A program made the position numbers and the translations under genes. From an uncultured Bacteroidales bacterium (GTDB taxonomy: Bacteria; Bacteroidota; Bacteroidia; Bacteroidales; Paludibacteraceae): a stretch of DNA of 64,000 nt. This document shows, piece after piece, positions 32,884 through 43,357 of the stretch. Every line of letters starts with the position of its first letter. The stretch's first letter is position 1. Under the pieces are notes generated by a model that was not told the origin of the DNA, searched no databases, and was given only the letters and a program-made list of their open reading frames with translations. The stretch is taken from NCBI GenBank assembly GCA_902784585.1, contig CACZVM010000003.1:62001-126000 (forward strand), in the 5' to 3' direction.

Positions 32884-34356
32884 TCAAAGCGTCACTATCT
32901 CACCTTTCTCAGGTACCTCAACATTATGGAATCCGGCATCCTGCAAGTGACCCTTGTAGGTCTCTGCAACCTCGGCTTCGCCGTGCACTACGAAGACGCG
33001 CTCCACTCTGTCTGTCTGTAAGCTTCGCGTCAAATAATCAATCATTTCGCGATAGTCACCATGGCCGGAAAATCCTTCCAGTTTGGTGATCTGCGCCTTG
33101 ATGCGACGATCGAGTCCGAAGATGGATATCCATTGTAGTCCGGGCTCTTGGATACGTGCTCCGAGTGTGGTGGGTGAACAGTAACCGACGATAAGAATGG
33201 TGCAGCGCGGGTCGGAGATATGATTGGCCACATGGTGCTTGATACGTCCGGCCTCGAGCATGCCGCTGGCGGAGATGATGATGCAGGGGTCTTCCTTATG
33301 GTTGAGTGCTTTCGACTCGCGTATGTCGGTGATATAACGCAGGGTATTGAACCCGAACGGATCAGGGTCGAACTGCATCGTGTCGCGTACCTCTTCACTC
33401 AGTTCGTCCGGATACATCCGAAATATCTGAGTGGCATTGGTGGACATGGGTGAATCGACATAGACTGGCAGATGCGGTAGACGGCCGTCGTTGTAGAGCT
33501 GGTTGAGCACATACACTATCTCCTGAGTGCGCCCTACAGAGAATGAGGGGATGAGCAACTGTCCTTTACGATAGATGCACGTATCTTCTACGATGCCGAG
33601 CAACTGCTCTTCGGTCACCAGTTCTTCGTCATGGATGCGATCGCCGTAAGTGGACTCGCAGATCAGATAGTCGCATTGCGGGAAGAGTTGTGGCGGCGGC
33701 AGTATATGGCTGTGCGGCCGTCCGATATCGCCTGTGTAGGTGATGCGTTTCCAGCGCTTGGAGACTTCAGACGAATTCTGACCGTTGATTTCAGACGGCA
33801 GACAGCTCTCGTATATCTCCAGCGAGCAGATAGCGCCACCAAGCATATGGCCGGAGTTGGTGAAGGTAAGCAGTACATCGTCGAAGAGGCGGAAACGGCG
33901 ATCGTAACTATAGGTGACGAAGTGCTTCATCGCGCGGTTGACATCCTGCTGGTTGTAGAGCGGTTCGATCTTATAGGTCTTACCCTTCTCCTTGTGCGGA
34001 TGTTGATGGTCGATCTTCTTGTTGTAGGTCCGCACGTCCTGTTCCTGGATAAAAGCGGTGTCAGCCAGCATTAGCGCGCACAAATCGCGTGTCGCGGGCG
34101 TACAATAGATATCTCCCTTGAATCCCAACTTGACCACATAGGGGATAAGTCCTGAATGGTCAATATGTGCATGGCTGAGTACGATGCAGTCGATCTCTTT
34201 GGGATCAAAACCCAGGTCGCGGTTGTCGGCATCGGTCTCCATGCCTTTGCCCTGATACATGCCGCAGTCGAGCAAAATAGTATGTCCGGAATTTGTGGTG
34301 ATAAGGTGCTTGCTGCCCGTCACTTCGCGTGTCGCACCGAGGAATTGTATTTTCAT
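32884..34356 (-). CDS. MBL-fold/beta-CASP RNA-processing type hydrolase
   Basis: A 490-residue protein starting MKIQFLGATREVTGSKHL. The metallo-beta-lactamase signature HAHIDHSG (about 66-73) and YTGDIGR are followed by a beta-CASP insert and a C-terminal RNA-specificity motif (GFSGHGDYREMIDY), as in CPSF-like and YsdA-type bacterial proteins. It is a probable zinc ribonuclease. A loop near 33770-33800 (LPSEINGQNSSEVSKRW) looks inserted. The upstream frame to 34575 is open but non-coding in appearance. Confidence 0.9.
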   Translation of the reverse strand: MKIQFLGATREVTGSKHLITTNSGHTILLDCGMYQGKGMETDADNRDLGFDPKEIDCIVLSHAHIDHSGLIPYVVKLGFKGDIYCTPATRDLCALMLADTAFIQEQDVRTYNKKIDHQHPHKEKGKTYKIEPLYNQQDVNRAMKHFVTYSYDRRFRLFDDVLLTFTNSGHMLGGAICSLEIYESCLPSEINGQNSSEVSKRWKRITYTGDIGRPHSHILPPPQLFPQCDYLICESTYGDRIHDEELVTEEQLLGIVEDTCIYRKGQLLIPSFSVGRTQEIVYVLNQLYNDGRLPHLPVYVDSPMSTNATQIFRMYPDELSEEVRDTMQFDPDPFGFNTLRYITDIRESKALNHKEDPCIIISASGMLEAGRIKHHVANHISDPRCTILIVGYCSPTTLGARIQEPGLQWISIFGLDRRIKAQITKLEGFSGHGDYREMIDYLTRSLQTDRVERVFVVHGEAEVAETYKGHLQDAGFHNVEVPEKGEIVTL

Positions 34357-34388
34357 GGTTGTGTGTGTTAGATGGTTCGTATAAGGGA

Positions 34389-35534
34389 TCAGCCGATCAT
34401 TCGCTTCATGCGCAGCAGGGCTTCGGCCAATACCTCGCGAGAGGTCGCCAGATTGATGCGCACATAGCCCTTGCCGCCGTACATACCTGACGGATTGAGC
34501 AGCACATGTTGTTCTGTTGCCAAGCGCCGGCAGAAGGTCTCTGCCGACATTCCTGTAGTCTCTATGTTGACCCATGCCAGATAGGTGCCTTCGGTCTCAT
34601 GAAGCTGCAGCATCGGCAACTGATCATGGAGGAAATCGTGCAGGTAGCAGAAGTTAGCATATACATATGCATTCAGTTCGTCCAGCCATGCCTCGCTCTC
34701 GTTGTAGGCAGCCACCTGTGCCACCAGTCCGAAGGGATTCAGTCCATTCACCTCGTGGATCTCCAATGCATGGTTGATCTGGGCGAACAACTGCGGATTA
34801 GGTACGTAGATGTCGGCACACAAGAGGCCGGCTATGTTGAAGGCTTTAGAGGCCGAGGTGCATACACAGAAATCTGTGTCGTCGATGACGATAGTGGCAA
34901 AAGGAGTGTAGCTATGGCCGGGGAAGGCGAACTCGCAATGAATCTCGTCGGAGAGTACGAACAGATGGTGCCGCCGCATGATTGCCGCCATATGCTCCAG
35001 TTCGTCCCTGCTCCATACACGGCCGGTGGGATTATGCGGATTGCAGAGCAGGAACACATCCGCCGCTTGCGCTTTGTCCTCCATGTCGTCCCAGTTGATC
35101 TCAAAGCGGTTGTCGCGCAGCACCAGCGGACATTCCACCAACTCGCACCCCATGTTCTCGATGCAGGAGAAGAAACAGTTGTACGCCGGGGTGAACGTCA
35201 TCACACGCAGCGCGGCCCCACTCTTACGTCCTTGCAGCGCAGCGAGGATAGCGGATATAGCAGGTACGACGGCTGTCGTATAGAGCAGATTGTCGCGGTT
35301 GATACCCTTCCATCCATGACGGCGTTCAAACCAAGAAGCCACAGCGTCGTAATTGGCTTGCGGCACGATGGAATAACCGAACACACCGTGATCCAAGCGC
35401 CGCTGCATAGCGTCGCGGATTGGTTTGGCCGCCTTAAAATCCATGTCGGCCACCCATAGAGGTAAGGTGGATTGCGCCTGCTCACTGTCCCATTTGTAGC
35501 AGTCGGAGCCGCGTCTGTCAATGTATTCTAACAT
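34389..35534 (-). CDS. PLP-dependent MalY/PatB-type cystathionine beta-lyase/aminotransferase
   Basis: A 381-residue fold-type I PLP enzyme. Family marks are LPLWVADMDFKAAKPI at the N-terminus, LLCNPHNPTGRVWSRDEL, VLSDEIHCEFAF, and CTSASKAFNIAGL with the PLP-binding Lys. The end has an Arg in GKGYVRINLATSREVL that binds the substrate carboxylate. It probably cleaves cystathionine or cysteine to pyruvate, ammonia and thiol. It is 32 bp upstream of the MBL gene. Confidence 0.92.
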   Translation of the reverse strand: MLEYIDRRGSDCYKWDSEQAQSTLPLWVADMDFKAAKPIRDAMQRRLDHGVFGYSIVPQANYDAVASWFERRHGWKGINRDNLLYTTAVVPAISAILAALQGRKSGAALRVMTFTPAYNCFFSCIENMGCELVECPLVLRDNRFEINWDDMEDKAQAADVFLLCNPHNPTGRVWSRDELEHMAAIMRRHHLFVLSDEIHCEFAFPGHSYTPFATIVIDDTDFCVCTSASKAFNIAGLLCADIYVPNPQLFAQINHALEIHEVNGLNPFGLVAQVAAYNESEAWLDELNAYVYANFCYLHDFLHDQLPMLQLHETEGTYLAWVNIETTGMSAETFCRRLATEQHVLLNPSGMYGGKGYVRINLATSREVLAEALLRMKRMIG

Positions 35535-35565
35535 AATGGTATAGATTGGTTGGTCTTTGCGACTG

Positions 35566-35597
35566 CAAAAGTACTACATTTTTTGCATATATGCAAA
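35566..35597 (-). promoter_or_regulatory. Promoter of the MalY-type gene
   Basis: Minus-strand -7 TACTTTTG (35566-35573), 20-nt spacer with the palindrome TTGCATATATGCAA, -33 TTTG (35594-35597). The CTTTGC-GACT-GCAAA dyad follows the -7 box. Confidence 0.8.
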
Positions 35598-35649
35598 TTT
35601 ATTTGCAGAAAAAAAGAAGAAGACTGACATTTTGGCAGACAGTATGCCA

Positions 35650-35665
35650 TTGGCATATTATTTGT
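35650..35665 (+). promoter_or_regulatory. Candidate sigma-54-like heat-shock promoter of groES-groEL
   Basis: TTGGCATATTATTTGT has GG and G(T) ten bases apart, close to the -24/-12 pattern TTGGCA-N-TTGC. It is preceded by TGGCA-GACAGTA-TGCCA (35634-35650), an inverted repeat. No TTTG/TAnnTTTG pair fits upstream of groES, which supports a different sigma factor. The start codon is 44 bp downstream. Confidence 0.35.
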
Positions 35666-35709
35666 GATTGGTAGTTTGGAATTGGTAATTTTATTAAACA
35701 CACAATATT

Positions 35710-35980
35710 ATGAGTAAGATTCAACCATTAGCAGATCGCGTGCTGATCAAGCCTGCGGCTGCAGAAGAGAAGACAGTCGGTGGTATCATCATCCCCGACA
35801 GTGCAAAAGAGAAACCGCTGCGCGGCGAAGTGCTGGCAGTAGGTAGCGGAACGAAAGACGAACAGATGGTACTGAAAGCCGGAGACCAGGTGCTGTATGG
35901 CAAATATGCCGGTACGGAGCTTGAACTGGACGGCGAAAAGTATCTGATCATGCGTCAGAGTGACGTATTGGCTATTCTGC

Positions 35981-35985
<5 letters not shown>
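35710..35985 (+). CDS. groES: Co-chaperonin GroES
   Basis: A complete 91-residue co-chaperonin: [13 protein letters not shown], the mobile loop [27 protein letters not shown], and the C-terminal strand [14 protein letters not shown]. It caps the GroEL cavity. Its TAA stop is part of the octad array leading to groEL, 38 bp downstream. Confidence 0.97.
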
Positions 35986-37652
<1,667 letters not shown>

Positions 37653-37653
37653 T

Positions 37654-37680
37654 AACGTTTAGCGTATAACGTTTAGAGAA
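37654..37680. repeat. Heptad array after groEL
   Basis: AACGTTT, AGCGTAT, AACGTTT, AGAGAAA (14-bp higher-order period), directly after the groEL stop and before its terminator. Confidence 0.7.
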
Positions 37681-37712
37681 AGTGGCACTCGTTATGGAGT
37701 GCCACTTTTTTT
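37679..37712 (+). terminator. Intrinsic terminator of groESL, bidirectional
   Basis: AAAGTGGCACTC, GTTATG, GAGTGCCACTTT: a perfect 12-bp stem with a T8 tail, between the convergent groEL and yitT-type genes. Confidence 0.95.
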
Positions 37713-37714
37713 TC

Positions 37715-38686
37715 TTATTTCTTTATCTTGTCGAATCCTGCACCGAAGACGCCGGCTACGTTGGCCTGGCTTACAAAGGCATTGGGGTCGATCTGATGTA
37801 CCAGATTCAGGATCATCGACGCCTCGGGTTTGCGTGCTAGCACGGAGATAACTTTCACTGGTTTCCGGGAGTACCAACCCGTGCCGTCCAGCACCGTCAC
37901 ACCACGGTTGACCGTTGTATTGATGGCCGTAGCTATCTCGGCGTAATGGGCCGAATAGATGAAGATATGTACCGACTGATGCACCCGCGCCAACAACCAA
38001 TCGACGGCAGCTGTATAAGAGACTGTCATACACACACCACACAGCACGCGCTTGATCTGGATATAGATTGGATTCGTACCTTCCTCCATCAGCCTTTCGG
38101 GGATAGGCAGGAAGAACGCAGAGAGGATGATGATCACATCACAGAGCAACATGATATTGCCCATAGATATATCACGATAGTGATTGACGATCATTGCGAT
38201 GATATCCGTACCTCCGGACGAACCGTTGCAGGCGATGATAGTACCCAGGCTAAGTCCGAACACAAAACCGCCAACGATGGCTCCTAACCAAGGATCGGCA
38301 ATGATGGGTTCGGGCAATATAGGAATGATGCGGTACCACAAAGTAATGGCACCTACTCCCACCATCGTACGGATACAGAAACGCCATCCCACTGTAACCC
38401 CAGCAATTAGTAACAGAATAAGGTTGAATACAAACGTCGTCAACCACACAGGTATAGCCCCCCCATAGTCAGGAAAAAGCGAGGGGAAAAATCCGTCCGT
38501 CAGGTAATAGATGATCGAACAGATACCCGTCAGTCCACCACCCACAAACGCATGAGGCAGTAGCACCCAATTGACCATCAGCGCCATGGGGAAGATACCG
38601 AAGATGATGACCATGTACTCAAACACCTGACGCATCATCGATTGCGGTGCAATATGCGGATTGACGTATGTACGAAGCGGGAACAT
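37715..38686 (-). CDS. YitT-family membrane protein (DUF161 repeats plus DUF2179)
   Basis: A 323-residue protein. About six membrane segments in residues 20-200 contain the repeated family pattern (HAFVGGGLTGICSIIYYLTDG, GLSLGTIIACNGSSGGTDIIAMI). The cytoplasmic C-terminus (about 235-323) is a DUF2179/ACT-like domain (GVTVLDGTGWYSRKPVKVISVLARK). The substrate is unknown; relatives are proposed transporters. It starts 24 bp downstream of gcvP and is probably cotranscribed. Confidence 0.9.
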   Translation of the reverse strand: MFPLRTYVNPHIAPQSMMRQVFEYMVIIFGIFPMALMVNWVLLPHAFVGGGLTGICSIIYYLTDGFFPSLFPDYGGAIPVWLTTFVFNLILLLIAGVTVGWRFCIRTMVGVGAITLWYRIIPILPEPIIADPWLGAIVGGFVFGLSLGTIIACNGSSGGTDIIAMIVNHYRDISMGNIMLLCDVIIILSAFFLPIPERLMEEGTNPIYIQIKRVLCGVCMTVSYTAAVDWLLARVHQSVHIFIYSAHYAEIATAINTTVNRGVTVLDGTGWYSRKPVKVISVLARKPEASMILNLVHQIDPNAFVSQANVAGVFGAGFDKIKK

Positions 38687-38709
38687 AAGGAGCTGTCTGT
38701 ATGCAGTAT

Positions 38710-41529
38710 TCAGAATCTGGCCACCAGATTACGATCACCGAAACCGTTGTCTACACGTCCTACCGGACACCAGAATTTAGTAGCAGCCACCCACTCTGTG
38801 GGATAGGCCGCCTGCTGGCGCGAATAGGGATGCGTCCATTCGTCGGATACTACTTCGTACTCGGGGTGCGGCGCGTTAATCAGCACATTATCAGTCTTGT
38901 CTGCCTTACCGCTCTCAATGTCCGCTATCTCTTGACGAATCTGCAGCAATACATCGCAGAAACGATCTATTTCTGCGAGTGATTCACTCTCGGTAGGCTC
39001 TACCATCAACGTGCCGTGTACGGGGAAAGAGAGCGTAGGTGCGTGATAGCCGTAGTCCATCAGACGTTTGGCTATATCTGCCTCGGTGATGCCAATGGCA
39101 TGGAACTGACGGCAGTCGAGGATCAACTCATGCCCTACTCGACCGTTCTTACCTGTATAGACTATACCGTATGCCTCCTTGAGCCGCATGGCCATATAGT
39201 TGGCAGAGAGGATTGCAGCAGCCGTAGCATGACGCAGTGCGTCAGCTCCCATCATCGCTATATAGCCCCATGAGATAAGTGCCATGTTGGCATTGCCGTA
39301 GAGTGCCGTCGATACACGGTTGTGATCATCTGTCGGCAGGCAGTCGGCCAGTGCCGCCGTGCAGCACACAGCTCCTGCACCAGGTCCGCCACCGCCGTGA
39401 GGCGAAGCAAACGACTTATGCAGATTGAGGTGGCACACATCCGCTCCGATGAAGGCCGGATTGGTCCAACCGATCTGAGCATTCATGTTAGCACCGTCCA
39501 TATAAACGAGTCCTCCATTGTCATGTATAGCTTGGATCATCGCGCGGATGTCCTGCTCGAAAATACCGTGCGTGGACGGATACGTGATCATACAACCCGC
39601 CAGCACTTCTTTGTTCTCTTCGGCCTTGGCCTGCCAGTCGGCCAAATCGGTGTTTCCCTGTTCGTCACAGCGCACCACGCAAGGCGTGAAGCCTGCTTGT
39701 ACGCACGAAGCGGGATTGGTGCCGTGTGCCGATGCCGGGATAAGCAGCACTTTGCGTTGATCTTGACCTTGGCGATGCAGATATTCACGGATCACAACCA
39801 GACCTGTATATTCACCGGCAGCTCCAGAGGTCGGCTGCAGTGTGCAGGCATCAAAACCAGTGATGGTGAGCAGTTGATGCTTCAGATCGCTCATTATCGC
39901 CTCGTAGCCAGCTGTCTGCTCTTCAGGTGCCAGCGGATGAACAGCCAGCGCACCACCGAAGGTGATTGGGATCATCGCAGCAGCCGGATTGAGTTTCATG
40001 GTACACGAGCCCAGCGGGATCATCGAAGTAGCCAGACTGATATCCTTGCGATCGAGACGCTTCAGGTAGCGCATCAGTTCGGTCTCGGTATGATAAAGAC
40101 GGAACACCTCTGCCTGCATATAATCGATCTCTCGTACACGAGCCTCGTCGATGGACCAAAGACCTGAGAAAGCCTCATCCGAGTCCTCATATTGGGCAAT
40201 ATTGCCACTCACTTCGGCAAAGATAGCGATCAGGTCGTTCATGTCTTCCAGATTGACTGTCTCGTCGATGGAGAGGCCTACCCACCCCTGCGGGTCGTAG
40301 TAGAAGTTGATTCCCATAGGATTGGCTATGTCGAAGAGGCGGTCTTGCCATCCCTCGTCGTCATCACGTGTGATCTTAAGCGTGTCGAAGAACTCCGCAT
40401 TCTCCTGATTGTAGCCGTAGGCCTGAAGCATCTCGCTCAGATAGACAGCCTTGCCATGGATTGCCTCGGCTATCTCACGTATTCCCTCTGCTCCATGATA
40501 TACACCGTACATACCTGCCATCATGGCAGAGAGTGCCTCTGCGGTGCAGATATTGGATGTAGCGCGTTCGCGCTTGATATGTTGTTCGCGCGTCTGGAGT
40601 GCCAAACGGTAAGCTGGGTGCTCGTATTTGTCTTTCGATAGTCCGATGATGCGTCCCGGCATCTCCCGCTTGAACTCATCACGTGTAGCCATATAGCCAG
40701 CCGTAGGACCGCCAAAGCCCATGGGCAGGCCGAAACGTTGTGCCGTACCGCATAGGATGTCAGCATCCAGCGGACGGAGCAGCGCCAGTGCCATCAGGTC
40801 AGCTACGACGGTGACTTTGAGTCCTGCGGCATGACAATCGTCGATGAAAGCCTCGTAGTCCTCGATCGCGCCGTCACTGTTAGGCCATTGAACGAGAGCG
40901 CCGAAGAACTCCTCCGAAGGACGGAAGTCGGCATAACTGCCGATGACAATCTCGATGTCCTGACCTTTTGCGCGCGTACGCAAAACAGATAGGGTGTTAG
41001 GCCAAATCTTGCTATCCACAAACACCTTACGGACGTTATTCTTGACCTGCTCACGGCTACGCAGATTACGCATCATCGTCACCGATTCCGCTGCTGCCGT
41101 AGCCTCATCCAAAAGCGAACAATTGGCCAACGGAAGCCCCGTCAGGTCGCTGATCATGGTCTGGTATACAAAGAGTGCCTCCAGACGGCCTTGGCTCACC
41201 TCGGCCTGGTAGGGCGTATAGGAGGTGTACCACACAGGGTTCTCCAGCATATTACGACGGATGACAGCCGGCGTGATCGTACCATACCAGCCGCGACCGA
41301 TATACGAGCGCGAGGGGATATTCTCCTCCAGCAGGCTCTGCGCCTGCTCCAGCTGTTTCTGCTCTGTGAGCGGTTCAGGCAGGTCGAGGGGCTCCGGCAA
41401 AAGAATATCGGCCGGCATCGTCTCAAGCACCAAGGCGTCGAGGGAGGCTGCACCGATCTTGTCTAACATCTGTTTCTCGTCTTCGGGAGTGAGGCCTATA
41501 TGACGTGCCTCCAGATAGTTCACTTTCAT
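38710..41529 (-). CDS. gcvP: Glycine dehydrogenase (decarboxylating), P-protein
   Basis: A 939-residue single-chain P-protein of the glycine cleavage system. The N-terminal half has YTSYTPYQAEVSQGRLEALF and FGGPTAGYMA. The C-terminal half has SMIPLGSCTMKLNPAA, STHGIFE and the PLP site NLHKSFASPHGGGGPG. It decarboxylates glycine and passes aminomethyl to the H-protein. GcvT, GcvH and Lpd are not in the window. The leader is short (about 40 nt), so a glycine riboswitch does not fit. Confidence 0.96.
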   Translation of the reverse strand: MKVNYLEARHIGLTPEDEKQMLDKIGAASLDALVLETMPADILLPEPLDLPEPLTEQKQLEQAQSLLEENIPSRSYIGRGWYGTITPAVIRRNMLENPVWYTSYTPYQAEVSQGRLEALFVYQTMISDLTGLPLANCSLLDEATAAAESVTMMRNLRSREQVKNNVRKVFVDSKIWPNTLSVLRTRAKGQDIEIVIGSYADFRPSEEFFGALVQWPNSDGAIEDYEAFIDDCHAAGLKVTVVADLMALALLRPLDADILCGTAQRFGLPMGFGGPTAGYMATRDEFKREMPGRIIGLSKDKYEHPAYRLALQTREQHIKRERATSNICTAEALSAMMAGMYGVYHGAEGIREIAEAIHGKAVYLSEMLQAYGYNQENAEFFDTLKITRDDDEGWQDRLFDIANPMGINFYYDPQGWVGLSIDETVNLEDMNDLIAIFAEVSGNIAQYEDSDEAFSGLWSIDEARVREIDYMQAEVFRLYHTETELMRYLKRLDRKDISLATSMIPLGSCTMKLNPAAAMIPITFGGALAVHPLAPEEQTAGYEAIMSDLKHQLLTITGFDACTLQPTSGAAGEYTGLVVIREYLHRQGQDQRKVLLIPASAHGTNPASCVQAGFTPCVVRCDEQGNTDLADWQAKAEENKEVLAGCMITYPSTHGIFEQDIRAMIQAIHDNGGLVYMDGANMNAQIGWTNPAFIGADVCHLNLHKSFASPHGGGGPGAGAVCCTAALADCLPTDDHNRVSTALYGNANMALISWGYIAMMGADALRHATAAAILSANYMAMRLKEAYGIVYTGKNGRVGHELILDCRQFHAIGITEADIAKRLMDYGYHAPTLSFPVHGTLMVEPTESESLAEIDRFCDVLLQIRQEIADIESGKADKTDNVLINAPHPEYEVVSDEWTHPYSRQQAAYPTEWVAATKFWCPVGRVDNGFGDRNLVARF

Positions 41530-41569
41530 TTTTTTATGGTGATTTATATGTTTCTTTGCAATTTTGCTG

Positions 41570-41577
41570 CAAAGTTA
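41570..41577 (-). promoter_or_regulatory. -7 box of the gcvP promoter
   Basis: Minus-strand TAACTTTG. The -33 region falls in the A/T-rich stretch shared with the divergent crp promoter; no exact TTTG is seen at 20 nt. Confidence 0.6.
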
Positions 41578-41585
41578 CACTTTTT

Positions 41586-41629
41586 TTTGCATATATAAAA
41601 ATATTTTTGTAAATTTGCGCAAAATTTAC
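41586..41629 (+). promoter_or_regulatory. Promoter of the Crp/Fnr gene with palindromic operator-like site
   Basis: -33 TTTG (41586-41589), 20-nt spacer, -7 TAAATTTG (41610-41617). TAAATTT, GCGCA, AAATTTA (41610-41628) is a perfect inverted repeat over the -7 box, suited to autoregulation. Confidence 0.75.
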
Positions 41630-41646
41630 GAATTGTATTAGTCTGC

Positions 41647-42342
41647 ATGAATGAAAACGAAGCATTTTGCCGCCCGCTGTGGGAACTGAATTGTATCTGG
41701 GACAACCTGACTCCTGCGCAAAAGGAAGAGGTGAGCGAGGCGGCAGAAATAGTGCATTACGAGAAGAATGATGCCATCCGTTGTGAGGGCGATGCGTCCA
41801 AACACATATGGATGCTGCTCAGCGGAAAGGTACGTATCTACAAAGACGGCGTAGGTCAACGCCAGATTATCCGTGTATTAAAACCCTTCGACTTGTTTGG
41901 TTATCGTGCGGCAATAGCGGACGAACCTTATGGTTCGAGTGCCAGTGCATTCGAACCCAGTACACTCTATCGCATTGACAGCCAGCTCTTTCGCCGCCTG
42001 ATCCAAGAGAACGGTGCTTTCTGCTACGCCATGATGCAGACTATGGCACGCGATCTGAAGCACTCGGAAATACAGACGGTGAACCTGACGCAGAAGCATA
42101 TACGCGGCCGATTGGCTGAATCGATCCTTCATCTGATCAGTCAGTACGGTTACGAAGAGGACGGAAGTACGATCGCCATGCTCATCTCGCGTGAAGATCT
42201 AGCACACATGAGCAATATGATCACCAGCAACGCCATCCGTACTCTCAGCCAATTTGCGCAGGAAGGACTGCTGGCCATCGACGGCAAACGGATTCGTATA
42301 CTGAACGCCCCTGCCCTACAAAAAATATCGCGCCTCGGTTGA
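41647..42342 (+). CDS. Crp/Fnr-family transcriptional regulator
   Basis: A 231-residue regulator. The N-terminal cyclic-nucleotide-binding-like barrel (about 15-120) has IWMLLSGKVRIYKDG and VLKPFDLFGYRAA. A dimer helix follows, then the winged helix with recognition helix SREDLAHMSNMITSNAIRTL. There are no Fnr-type FeS cysteines near the N-terminus (only isolated Cys8 and Cys16) and no complete cAMP pocket, so the ligand is unknown. It is divergent from gcvP. Its stop lies in the loop of its own terminator. Confidence 0.9.
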   Translation: MNENEAFCRPLWELNCIWDNLTPAQKEEVSEAAEIVHYEKNDAIRCEGDASKHIWMLLSGKVRIYKDGVGQRQIIRVLKPFDLFGYRAAIADEPYGSSASAFEPSTLYRIDSQLFRRLIQENGAFCYAMMQTMARDLKHSEIQTVNLTQKHIRGRLAESILHLISQYGYEEDGSTIAMLISREDLAHMSNMITSNAIRTLSQFAQEGLLAIDGKRIRILNAPALQKISRLG

Positions 42343-42357
42343 GACGCGATATTTTTT
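42320..42357. terminator. Bidirectional terminator overlapping the crp stop
   Basis: AAAAAATATCGCG / CGCGATATTTTTT, a perfect 13-bp stem; the 12-nt loop holds the TGA stop of the regulator. It also serves the convergent M23 gene. Confidence 0.93.
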
Positions 42358-42373
42358 GTATCGGATAAGGATG

Positions 42374-43357
42374 TCAATCCATCATATTTCCCATATTGCT
42401 GGACAGCTGCACCATACGATCGTAGTCCTCAGGACTGAGGTCGTAGAAATAATAGTTGCGCGGATCAATGGGGCGTCCCTGATAATGCACCTCGTAATGC
42501 ACGTGTGGTCCGGTGGACTTACCGGTGTTGCCCACCAGTGCGATCACGTCACCTCGTTTCACTTTCTGCCCCACCCGTACAAAGAGTTTATGGCAGTGCG
42601 CATAGCGCGTCAGATAACCGAAGCCATGATCAATCTCGATCGTCTCGCCGTAACCCTGGCGCCAACCCGAGTAAACCACGGTACCATTACCCGTAGCGAA
42701 GATATCCGTGCCTACTGGCGCAGAGAAATCCATACCCTCGTGGAAACGACGTATATGGTAGACGGGGTCGATGCGCCAACCATAGCCGGAAGCCATGTGC
42801 TTGAGGTTCTTATTGAGCACCGGTTGGATAGCCGGGATATTCTCCATACGCACCTCTTGGTTCTTGGCCAGTTGGAGGATTTCGTCGTACGACTTAGCCT
42901 GGGTGTACACCTCTTTCTCCAGCACATCCACCTTACGCTGCACGTCGGCGATGAGTTGCGTGTTGCTCATGCGTGCCAGTGAGTCGTAATAACTGATCTG
43001 ACGCGTAGCACCGAGACGTACGCTCTGCGGGATAGGTTCTGCTCCCAGCAGGGCACGATAGAGATTGTCGTCACGCTGGGCGATGTCGGACATCACCACT
43101 TGTATCTGGTCCACCTGACGTTCCATCATCTGCAGTTGTGCCGTCAGTGTACGGTTCTGCGACTGCAGGGCCGCTTCACGCGGCGAGGGGAAGAAGGCGT
43201 GATAGACATAGAAGAAGACTACTCCAAGACATATTCCGCCTATCAGGTAGCGGCCTGAGCGGCGCAGCCAATAACGTACACCATGTTCTACACGCTCCAA
43301 CTGAAGCGTTTCGGGATTGATGCGATAACGGCGTTTGTTGATTGTAGGTTTTATCAT
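42374..43357 (-). CDS. M23-family peptidoglycan endopeptidase (LytM type)
   Basis: A 327-residue protein with one N-terminal membrane helix (about 35-55), a coiled coil (60-170), and a C-terminal M23 domain with HEGMDFSAPVG (zinc His and Asp), YGETIEIDHGFG, AHCHKLFV and GPHVHYEVH. All zinc ligands are present. It probably cleaves cell-wall cross-links in the periplasm or activates another hydrolase. The ATGA overlap with ygiQ makes it the last gene of the six-gene operon. Confidence 0.92.
   Translation of the reverse strand: MIKPTINKRRYRINPETLQLERVEHGVRYWLRRSGRYLIGGICLGVVFFYVYHAFFPSPREAALQSQNRTLTAQLQMMERQVDQIQVVMSDIAQRDDNLYRALLGAEPIPQSVRLGATRQISYYDSLARMSNTQLIADVQRKVDVLEKEVYTQAKSYDEILQLAKNQEVRMENIPAIQPVLNKNLKHMASGYGWRIDPVYHIRRFHEGMDFSAPVGTDIFATGNGTVVYSGWRQGYGETIEIDHGFGYLTRYAHCHKLFVRVGQKVKRGDVIALVGNTGKSTGPHVHYEVHYQGRPIDPRNYYFYDLSPEDYDRMVQLSSNMGNMMD

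Noticed and set aside
41530..41569. Glycine riboswitch ahead of gcvP
   Set aside because: The leader is only about 40 nt, too short for the aptamer.
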